From NCBI GenBank assembly GCA_910587275.1, contig CAJUMD010000058.1, forward strand, positions 1 through 19,851: 19,851 nucleotides of DNA. Reading direction: 5' to 3'. Positions 14,353-19,851 of the stretch are shown one piece after another (position 1 is the first letter of the stretch; each line of letters opens with the position of its first letter). The position numbers and the translations under genes are program-made. The stretch comes from an uncultured Kineothrix sp. (GTDB taxonomy: Bacteria > Bacillota > Clostridia > Lachnospirales > Lachnospiraceae). Below the pieces are notes generated by a model. That model was not told where the DNA came from. It was given only the letters and a program-made list of their open reading frames with translations, and ran no database searches.

Positions 14353-16701
14353 ATGAAATTCAGTAACGGATGCTGGCTGCAAAGAGAAGGCTGCGCCTGC
14401 TTTGCGCCGCAGGAAATTTATTTTAGCAGCATCGGGGAAAAAAAAGTTACACTACTCGCCCCCACCCGCCCCATCCTGCAGCGCGGAGATACGCTTGGGG
14501 GAATTAACCTGACATTGGAAATTACCTCTCCCGCGCCGGAAATTTTGCGGGTACGCACTTACCACCACAAAGGCTCCTTAAAAAACACTCCCTCTTTTGG
14601 ACTGGAGCTTACGGAACCCCTGCCCCTTGACGTACAGGAAACGGAAGATGCCGTTTCCGTATCCAGCGGAACATTAACGCTTACCGTCACCAAAAAGAAC
14701 TGGTCCATGACCTACCTGCGGGACGGAAATATCATTACCAAAAGCGCCGGCAGGGACCTCGCCCTGATGAAAACGGACTGGAGGGGCGATGCCTATGACA
14801 AAGGCGACCATGCGGATACTTACATGCGGCAGATGCTTTCTCTTTCGGTAGGGGAACTGGTATACGGCATGGGGGAGCGATTCACCCCGTTCATCAAAAA
14901 CGGACAGAGCGTGGATATTTGGAATGCGGACGGCGGCACCAGCACGGAACAGTCCTACAAGAATATCCCGTTCTATCTGACCAACAAAGGTTACGGCGTG
15001 CTGGTCAACCACCCCGAAATGGTTTCCTTTGAAGTAGGGACGGAAATGGTAACAAGGACGGAATTTTCCGTGGAAGGCGGTTATTTGGATTATTTCCTCA
15101 TCAATGGACCCTCCATGAAGGAAGTGCTGACCCGTTACACGGATCTGACGGGAAAACCCTCCCTTCCGGCCCCCTGGACGTTCGGACTGTGGCTTTCCAC
15201 TTCCTTTACCACGAATTACGACGAGGAAACCGTAATGAGCTTCGTGGACGGCATGATCAACCGGGGCATCCCCCTGCGCACGTTCCATTTTGACTGTTTT
15301 TGGATGAAAGACTTCCACTGGACGGACTTCGTATGGGACAGCCGCGTCTTCCCCGATCCGGCAGGAATGCTTGGACGCATCAAGGCGAAAGGGTTAAATA
15401 TCTGCGTATGGATAAATCCTTACATCGCACAGGAATCCGTCCTTTTCGATGAAGGCATGGAAAATGGCTACTTTATCAAACGCACCAACGGACAGGTATG
15501 GCAATGGGATATGTGGCAGCCCGGCATGGCAATCGTGGACTTTACCAATCCCGGCGCCTGCCGCTGGTTCCAGGAAAAACTGGAAGCGCTGTTGGACATG
15601 GGCGTAGACTGCTTCAAGACGGACTTCGGTGAAAGGATTCCGGCAGAAGACGTCGTATACTTTGACGGCTCCGACCCGAAAAAAATGCACAACTACTATA
15701 CTTACCTCTATAACAAGTGCACGTATGAACTGCTGGAGCGCAAACGCGGCAAAGGGGAAGCCGTGCTGTTCGCCCGTTCCGCCACGGTGGGCGGACAGAA
15801 ATTCCCCGTACACTGGGGCGGCGACTGCTGGTCGGACTACGAGTCCATGGAAGAAAGCCTGCGGGGCGGGCTGTCGCTGATGATGTCCGGCTTCGGCTAT
15901 TGGGCGCACGACATCGGCGGCTTTGAAAATACTTCCACGGCAGATGTTTACAAGCGCTGGGTGGCATTCGGCCTGCTCTCCTCCCACAGCCGTCTCCACG
16001 GAAGTTCTTCCTACCGCGTGCCGTGGGTATACGATGAGGAAGCCGTGGACGTGGTACGTTTCTTCACCCGCCTCAAGGCAAAACTGATGCCCTACTTATA
16101 CAAAACGGCAATGGATACTTCCCAAAGCGGCATCCCCACCATGAGAAGCATGGTGCTGGAATACCCGGAAGACAAAACCTGCCATTTTCTTGACAAACAG
16201 TATATGCTGGGCGACAGCCTGCTCGTAGCGCCCATTTTCAATGAGGAAGGATATGCCGAATATTACCTCCCGGCAGGCATTTGGACGGATTTCCTCACCG
16301 GAGAAGAAAAACAGGGCGGCCGGTGGATTACGGAAAAGCACGGCTACCTGAGCATCCCCCTGTTGGCAAGGGAAAATTCCATCATCGCCCTGGGTTCCGT
16401 GGACAGCCGGCCGGATTACGATTATACGGAACATGCACAACTGCGTCTCTATGCCCTGCAGGACGGGCAGGAGGCTTCCACCGCTATCCCCGGCATAAAC
16501 CGGAAAACAGGACTTTCCGTCACGGCACGGAGAAACGGAAACGAAATAAAAATCCATGTGGAAACAGGTGCTGAAACGGAATACACTCTGCGTTTAATCA
16601 ATACAGCGGTCAGCGCATCCTCCGTCATGGGACTTGTCATGGACGGTCCTGACAGCACCCTCCATCTGAAAGGGGCGCAGGATTTGACGGTCCGCATGTA
16701 A
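14353..16701 (+). CDS. yicI: Alpha-xylosidase, GH31 (YicI type)
   Basis: This 782-residue enzyme removes alpha-1,6-linked xylose from xyloglucan-type oligosaccharides such as isoprimeverose. It aligns along its whole length with E. coli YicI (772 residues). The N-terminal beta domain includes YGMGERFTPFIKNGQSVDIW (171-190) and GGTSTEQSYKNIPFY. The TIM barrel holds FHFDCFWMK (311-319), the nucleophile Asp424 in FKTDFGERIP and the acid/base Asp491 in HWGGD. C-terminal beta domains follow. No signal peptide is seen, so it acts in the cytosol on imported sugars, although no transporter is adjacent. The start is ATG at 14353 (MKFSNGCWL, matching the YicI start) with GGAAAGGAA upstream; an ATG at 14290 would add 21 unsupported residues. 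It is transcribed alone between its own promoter and terminator. Confidence 0.96.
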   Translation: MKFSNGCWLQREGCACFAPQEIYFSSIGEKKVTLLAPTRPILQRGDTLGGINLTLEITSPAPEILRVRTYHHKGSLKNTPSFGLELTEPLPLDVQETEDAVSVSSGTLTLTVTKKNWSMTYLRDGNIITKSAGRDLALMKTDWRGDAYDKGDHADTYMRQMLSLSVGELVYGMGERFTPFIKNGQSVDIWNADGGTSTEQSYKNIPFYLTNKGYGVLVNHPEMVSFEVGTEMVTRTEFSVEGGYLDYFLINGPSMKEVLTRYTDLTGKPSLPAPWTFGLWLSTSFTTNYDEETVMSFVDGMINRGIPLRTFHFDCFWMKDFHWTDFVWDSRVFPDPAGMLGRIKAKGLNICVWINPYIAQESVLFDEGMENGYFIKRTNGQVWQWDMWQPGMAIVDFTNPGACRWFQEKLEALLDMGVDCFKTDFGERIPAEDVVYFDGSDPKKMHNYYTYLYNKCTYELLERKRGKGEAVLFARSATVGGQKFPVHWGGDCWSDYESMEESLRGGLSLMMSGFGYWAHDIGGFENTSTADVYKRWVAFGLLSSHSRLHGSSSYRVPWVYDEEAVDVVRFFTRLKAKLMPYLYKTAMDTSQSGIPTMRSMVLEYPEDKTCHFLDKQYMLGDSLLVAPIFNEEGYAEYYLPAGIWTDFLTGEEKQGGRWITEKHGYLSIPLLARENSIIALGSVDSRPDYDYTEHAQLRLYALQDGQEASTAIPGINRKTGLSVTARRNGNEIKIHVETGAETEYTLRLINTAVSASSVMGLVMDGPDSTLHLKGAQDLTVRM

Positions 16702-16729
16702 CCCCATCCCCATAGGGAACCTGTTTTTT

Positions 16730-16761
16730 GCCGGCAGGCATATCGCCTGCCGGCAGTTTTT
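16730..16761 (+). terminator. Rho-independent terminator of the alpha-xylosidase gene
   Basis: GCCGGCAGGC (16730-16739) pairs perfectly with GCCTGCCGGC (16745-16754) around a 5-base loop and is followed by AG and five T. It lies 29 bases after the stop codon. Confidence 0.92.
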
Positions 16762-16769
16762 ATGCGCAG

Positions 16770-16838
16770 CCCCATGCAATGGAAGTGTGCCGCTAAGGCG
16801 GCGCATGGGGCGCGCGGCGGATAAGAGAAGTCTTCTCT
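16770..16838. other. GC-rich structured element plus a 15-base palindrome in a gene-free gap
   Basis: CCCCATGC (16770-16777) pairs with GCATGGGG (16803-16810), and GCCGC (16789-16793) with GCGGC (16798-16802) stacks directly on it, leaving an 11-base bulge. Just downstream, AGAGAAG and CTTCTCT (16824-16838) form a palindrome around one base. It follows the alpha-xylosidase terminator and has no known family that I recognise. The rest of 16702-17047 holds only the terminator and the next gene's promoter. Confidence 0.5.
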
Positions 16839-16965
16839 GCCCGATTGCGCCATTCTATATAGACCCATGAACGGATATCTTCCGCTATTTTGGCCAAATC
16901 TGTTCCATCATGCCGTTATTTGTTCCTCTTTGTTCTTTTATGTCGAATAAAAGTGCAAATAATGC

Positions 16966-16994
16966 TTGACAGTGCATGTCAGAAATTATAAAAT
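16966..16994 (+). promoter_or_regulatory. Promoter of the first secreted-protein gene
   Basis: TTGACA (16966-16971), 17 bases and TAAAAT (16989-16994). A leader of about 45 bases follows, ending in CTTTCAACTATCTAAGGAGG, which is also present before the paralogous gene. Confidence 0.75.
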
Positions 16995-17047
16995 ATTTCT
17001 CTGTAAGGTAACGTTTTATACTTTCAACTATCTAAGGAGGTTTTTCA

Positions 17048-17968
17048 ATGAAAAAAGAAACACTTACCAAACTGTTTGCATCAGCCCTTGCAGTCGCTTT
17101 GTGCGTGCCGGCTGTGCTTACCAATCCCATAACAACGAATGCGGCAGCCTCTACGGTTTCCGGCGGTCAGGTGGTTCCGGGAGATGATTCCACGGACACG
17201 GAAAATCCGGGGGACGATTCCACGGACACGGAAAATCCGGGGGACGATTCCGTTTCCGGCAACAAACCGGGTACCGATGAACCGGGTACCGATGAACCGG
17301 GTACCGATGAACCCGGTACCGATGAGCCCGGTACCGATGAACCGGGTACTGATGAACCCGGTACCGATGAACCCGGCAGTGGTTCCACGGATGAATCCGG
17401 TTCCGGTGATTCCGGCGCAGACAGCTCTGCTTCCGGCAATTCCGACTCCGGTACGGTAACAAGCTCCGCCATCACGACTTCCACAGCCGTTGTCATCGGA
17501 AACAGCCGCGTGACTTCTTCCATTGGCGGTATTAACACGGCAAACGCTGTCAGTGCAACCGTTGTTTCCACACCGGTGGAATCCCTTGCAGCAGCCATCG
17601 GTTTGAGCGAATCTGACCGTAAGGCAGGCACCAACATCCGCTCCTACATCTGCGACAACCGCGACAAGGCTTCCAAGGCTGCACTCCAGTCTGCGGCTGA
17701 AGCGGCAGGTAAAACCGTTGCAGGCTACGTAAACATGGATTTATATACCATCACAAAGAAGGGTGTGGTATCCAAAGTTACCGCTTCCACCGAACCCGTA
17801 ACGGTCACGTTTGCTTTACCCGCACGCCTTGCAAAGACAAATGCGAATTTCTCCGTACTTGCCATCGGCGCGGACGGCAAAGCGGTTATTATGAACGATG
17901 TGGACACCGATCCCAGGACACTGACCTTCAATACGAAAGTATTCGGTGCATTTACCATCGTTTACTAG
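17048..17968 (+). CDS. Secreted protein with PGTDE repeat linker, first of two paralogues
   Basis: This 306-residue protein has a clear signal peptide (MKKETLTKLF, a hydrophobic core to about 25, likely cleavage after an Asn-Ala site near 32). An acidic low-complexity linker follows (about 36-145): two copies of GDDSTDTENP, seven of PGTDE (74-108), then a Gly/Ser/Asp-rich stretch. The C-terminal domain (148-306) is nearly identical to that of the paralogue at 18148. It contains a helical part (AGTNIRSYICDNRDKASKAA) and a beta-rich end (VTVTFALPARLAKTNANFSV to VFGAFTIVY). This end resembles beta-sandwich modules of clostridial surface proteins. No LPXTG, membrane anchor or catalytic motif is visible, so it is probably released or wall-associated. 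The function is unknown. AGGAGG lies eight bases before ATG. Confidence 0.85.
   Translation: MKKETLTKLFASALAVALCVPAVLTNPITTNAAASTVSGGQVVPGDDSTDTENPGDDSTDTENPGDDSVSGNKPGTDEPGTDEPGTDEPGTDEPGTDEPGTDEPGTDEPGSGSTDESGSGDSGADSSASGNSDSGTVTSSAITTSTAVVIGNSRVTSSIGGINTANAVSATVVSTPVESLAAAIGLSESDRKAGTNIRSYICDNRDKASKAALQSAAEAAGKTVAGYVNMDLYTITKKGVVSKVTASTEPVTVTFALPARLAKTNANFSVLAIGADGKAVIMNDVDTDPRTLTFNTKVFGAFTIVY
17180..17239 (+). repeat. Two 30-base tandem repeats (GDDSTDTENP)
   Basis: Two in-frame 30-base units (17180-17209 and 17210-17239) encode GDDSTDTENP; they differ only in their first six bases. A third partial unit (GGGGACGATTCC) follows. They lie at the start of the linker of the secreted protein. 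Confidence 0.9.
17267..17371 (+). repeat. Seven 15-base tandem repeats (PGTDE)
   Basis: Seven in-frame 15-base units based on CCGGGTACCGATGAA encode PGTDE. Differences are synonymous (CCG/CCC, ACC/ACT, GAA/GAG), so the amino-acid repeat is perfect. Such arrays readily change copy number without a frameshift. Confidence 0.95.
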
Positions 17969-17989
17969 GAACTTTTGATTCCAAAAAAC

Positions 17990-18022
17990 GCAGCCGGCAA
18001 TTTTGCCCGGCTGCTTTTTTTT
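17990..18022 (+). terminator. Terminator of the first secreted-protein gene
   Basis: GCAGCCGG (17990-17997) pairs with CCGGCTGC (18007-18014), the stem extending inward past one bulge, and eight T follow. The stem resembles that of the paralogue's terminator. Confidence 0.92.
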
Positions 18023-18064
18023 ACCCAAAGAAATGTAGAAAACACAATTTTGTCCATTTCCCCC

Positions 18065-18093
18065 TTGACATACGGTGGTAAAATGTATATTAT
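18065..18093 (+). promoter_or_regulatory. Promoter of the second secreted-protein gene
   Basis: TTGACA (18065-18070), a 17-base spacer and TATTAT (18088-18093). The leader ends in TTTTCAACTATCAAGGAGGG, close to that of the first paralogue. Confidence 0.78.
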
Positions 18094-18147
18094 TTTTAGT
18101 TGTGGTATAAACATTTTACATTTTCAACTATCAAGGAGGGCTTTTCA

Positions 18148-18825
18148 ATGAAAAAAGCAACACTTAGCAAACTGTTTGCAGCAGTTCTTGCCGTAGCATT
18201 ATGCATTCCGGCTGCCATTACCGCTGCACCTATCGCAGCAAATGCGGTTTCCGGCAATTCGGTTTCCGGCAACACGGCTTCCGGCGGTGAATCTTCCGGT
18301 TCTTCCGAATCCGCTCCCGCTGCTGTTACCGCATCCACGAACACGATTGTTACCGGAAACGGCCGCGTAACATCCAGCATCGGCGGTATCCATACGGCAA
18401 CCGCAGTAAGCGCAACCGCTGTCTCCACACCTAAAGCTAACCTGGCTTCCGCTATCGGCTTAAGTGAAGCAGACCTTCAGGCAGGCACCAACATCCGCTC
18501 CTACATCTGCGACAACCGCGACAAGGCTTCCAAAGCTGCACTCCAGTCTGCGGCTGAAGCGGCAGGTAAAACCGTAGCAGGCTACGTAAATATGGATTTA
18601 TATACCATCACAAAAAAGGGTGTGGTATCCAAAGTTACCGCTTCCACCGAACCCGTAACCATCACGTTTGCTTTACCCGCACGCCTTGCAAAGACAAACG
18701 CGAATTTCTCCGTACTTGCCATCGACGCGGACGGCAAAGCGGTTATTATGGATGACGTGGATACCGATTCCAAAACACTGACCTTCAATACGAAAGTATT
18801 CGGTGCATTTACCATCGTTTACTAA
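18148..18825 (+). CDS. Secreted protein, second of two paralogues, short linker
   Basis: This 225-residue protein has a signal peptide (MKKATLSKLFAAVLAVALCI, probable cleavage near ANA, residue 33) almost the same as in the gene at 17048. The linker is short (about 34-66) and Ser/Gly/Val-rich with VSGN repeats instead of PGTDE. Residues 67-225 form the same 159-residue domain. About 16 residues differ between the paralogues, and about 60 in a row (from AGTNIRSY to TEPVT) are identical. One Cys (Cys121, ICDN) remains in the mature protein. The start is ATG at 18148, behind AAGGAGGG; an ATG at 18100 would put the signal peptide inside the protein. Whole-unit duplication with promoter and terminator is likely. 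The function is unknown. Confidence 0.85.
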   Translation: MKKATLSKLFAAVLAVALCIPAAITAAPIAANAVSGNSVSGNTASGGESSGSSESAPAAVTASTNTIVTGNGRVTSSIGGIHTATAVSATAVSTPKANLASAIGLSEADLQAGTNIRSYICDNRDKASKAALQSAAEAAGKTVAGYVNMDLYTITKKGVVSKVTASTEPVTITFALPARLAKTNANFSVLAIDADGKAVIMDDVDTDSKTLTFNTKVFGAFTIVY

Positions 18826-18861
18826 TTTGTATGGTGTACTCCGTTTATACGGAAATGGATG

Positions 18862-18891
18862 CAGCCGGCATATTTTGCCGGCTGTATTTTT
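18862..18891 (+). terminator. Terminator of the second secreted-protein gene
   Basis: CAGCCGGCA (18862-18870) pairs perfectly with TGCCGGCTG (18876-18884) around a 5-base loop and is followed by TATTTTTTG. It lies 36 bases after the stop codon. Confidence 0.9.
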
Positions 18892-18953
18892 TGTTTTCTC
18901 AAATCCCCTGAATCATGAAATATGCCATTCGCGGTGCCTCACAAAATACATAA

Positions 18954-18993
18954 AACCCCTGCAAATGGCACATTCACGCCACTTACAGGGGTT
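18954..18993 (-). other. Two-part inverted repeat, possible minus-strand terminator
   Basis: AACCCCTG (18954-18961) pairs with CAGGGGTT (18986-18993), and inside it TGGC (18966-18969) pairs with GCCA (18978-18981), with 4-base internal loops on each side. On the minus strand it is followed by TTATGTATTTTG. It could end the transcript from the nuclease gene to its right or be an element end. I see no gene in 18826-19335. Confidence 0.45.
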
Positions 18994-19158
18994 CTCATTC
19001 CTATCACTATTCGCCTAATTTCAACATATTTTTACGCATTCATATGTTTTGCGAGCTTTCCCTTTTTCATGTTCCGGTCATATATCCCCGAAACTATGTA
19101 TTTTACTGGCTTTCCAGTAATTTTTAACTGACCTATATCTATGCCTTTTTAACTGCAT

Positions 19159-19286
19159 CCCCCAAATTTTATTTTGGGGGAAAATTTATTTTGTTTTTTA
19201 AAATTTCTTGTTGCATATTTTTCAAATTTGGGGGATAACCACTTCCCTTTGGGGGAATTTGGGGGTAAGGTTCTTCCCCCAAATTT
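19159..19286. repeat. Cluster of G5/C5 tracts in AT-rich DNA
   Basis: Four GGGGG tracts (19176, 19230, 19251, 19261) and two CCCCC tracts (19159, 19276) lie within 128 AT-rich bases, nearly all flanked by AAATTT or TTTT. Several pairs can form hairpins, for example CCCCCAAAATTTTATTTTGGGGG-like sequence at 19159-19180, and AATTTGGGGG (19256-19265) with CCCCCAAATT (19276-19285). It lies just downstream of the nuclease gene's stop. Confidence 0.6.
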
Positions 19287-19335
19287 CTAATCTTTCACTA
19301 GCTTATCATTAAATATTTTTTACATACGTTTATGT

Positions 19336-19851
19336 TTATTCGTTTTGTATATCATCACATAAAATATTATAAACCAATTTTTCCAGCTCTTTCCTATTAG
19401 GCAGATATAATTCGTACTTTGAGACGAATAAATTACTGTCCATACCATAAGTAGCATATTCTACAAATTCATCTTTGTTTTTACTTAAAATAATCCCAAT
19501 AGGCGCATTGTCATCTGGCATATTCTCTTCCATTGCGAAATACCCCAGATACATATTCATTTGACCTATATCTTCATGCCTTACTGAATTTTTCTTCAAA
19601 TCAATTAACACAAAACATTTTAAGATACGATGGTAAAATACTAAATCTACATGATAGTGAATATTATTCACTGTAATTTTATACTGTCGTCCAACAAAAG
19701 TAAAACCTTTTCCAAGTTCTAACAAAAATATCTGGAGATTATCAATAATCTTCTGCTCCAAATCGCTTTCCGAATATTGTTTCAATTCTGGTAAATTTAA
19801 AAATTCTAAAGTATAAGTGTTTTTAATAACATCTTCAGGTGTTTGAATCTC
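19336..19851 (-). CDS. YhcG-like (DUF1016) PD-(D/E)XK nuclease, 3' part only
   Basis: The frame is open to the window edge, so this is the C-terminal 171 residues of a longer protein (family members are usually about 330-370). The visible part starts IQTPEDVIKNTYTLEFLNLP, then YSESDLEQKIIDNLQIFLLE, GRQYKITV and the nuclease core VDLVFYH with IDLKKN a few residues later. The metal-binding triad fits Asp of VDL, then Asp and Lys of IDLK, with Asp in place of the more common Glu. YhcG-like proteins are often found beside restriction or mobile genes; the cellular role is unsettled. An apparent in-frame start at 19785 is only a TTG inside the domain. The gene is AT-rich, unlike the core block, which suggests transfer. 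Confidence 0.88.
   Translation of the reverse strand, partial: EIQTPEDVIKNTYTLEFLNLPELKQYSESDLEQKIIDNLQIFLLELGKGFTFVGRQYKITVNNIHYHVDLVFYHRILKCFVLIDLKKNSVRHEDIGQMNMYLGYFAMEENMPDDNAPIGIILSKNKDEFVEYATYGMDSNLFVSKYELYLPNRKELEKLVYNILCDDIQNE

Noticed and set aside
15394..15999. 201-codon minus-strand frame opposite the alpha-xylosidase
   Set aside because: It overlaps the catalytic barrel of a gene aligned over its full length with YicI; no ribosome site or domain.
17180..17371. CRISPR-like array
   Set aside because: The 15- and 30-base units are directly joined with no spacers and keep a reading frame; they encode a protein linker.
17167..17637. Repetitive minus-strand frame (GSSVP repeats) opposite the PGTDE array
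   Set aside because: A tandem repeat is open in several frames by construction; the plus-strand gene has signal peptide, ribosome site, promoter and terminator.
18803..19131. Small plus-strand frames in the gap after the second secreted protein
   Set aside because: They cross a strong terminator and an inverted repeat, lack ribosome sites and give no recognisable protein.

Overview
The window looks like chromosome from an anaerobic, Gram-positive member of Clostridia, most likely Lachnospiraceae. The clues are a dgt-dnaG-rpoD-trmK-nif3 block in the order known from Firmicutes, a primary sigma factor of Firmicutes type, a class A RNase P RNA, strong AGGAGG ribosome binding sites, and family members (TGS-type nucleoside kinase, DUF4125, GerMN lipoprotein, zinc-ribbon DUF6320-like membrane protein) that I associate with Lachnospiraceae. 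The assignment is inference from gene content; no marker gene was searched.

Layout. Bases 1-1300 are AT-rich accessory DNA: a 3' fragment of a tRNA gene (T arm plus acceptor strand) followed by a strong terminator, then a lone DUF4062 gene with its own extended -10 promoter. The fragment looks like the scar of an element integrated in a tRNA gene, with the element to the left of the window. Bases 1370-9281 are a core block on the minus strand: dgt, dnaG, rpoD, trmK and nif3, closely packed and probably one macromolecular-synthesis transcript, then a nucleoside kinase and rnpB. Bases 9402-12590 hold a divergent set: an alpha/beta hydrolase on the minus strand, and on the plus strand a condensation/acetyltransferase-like protein and a zinc-ribbon membrane protein. 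The two directions start from back-to-back extended -10 promoters.

Bases 12737-14064 (minus) carry a DUF4125 protein and a GerMN-domain lipoprotein. Bases 14353-16701 (plus) carry a clear YicI-type GH31 alpha-xylosidase behind a near-perfect promoter and before a strong terminator. Bases 17048-18825 hold two paralogous small secreted proteins, each a complete unit with promoter, leader, gene and terminator. They share a nearly identical 159-residue C-terminal domain but have different low-complexity linkers. The right end (from 18826) becomes AT-rich again, with an inverted repeat, an unusual cluster of G5/C5 tracts, and the 3' part of a YhcG-like (DUF1016) PD-(D/E)XK nuclease gene that runs off the window.

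The best candidates for something undescribed are the hydrolase/acyltransferase-like/zinc-ribbon trio with its shared promoter, the duplicated secreted-protein units, the lone DUF4062 gene beside the tRNA scar, and a short repeat that supplies the stop codon of two unrelated genes.
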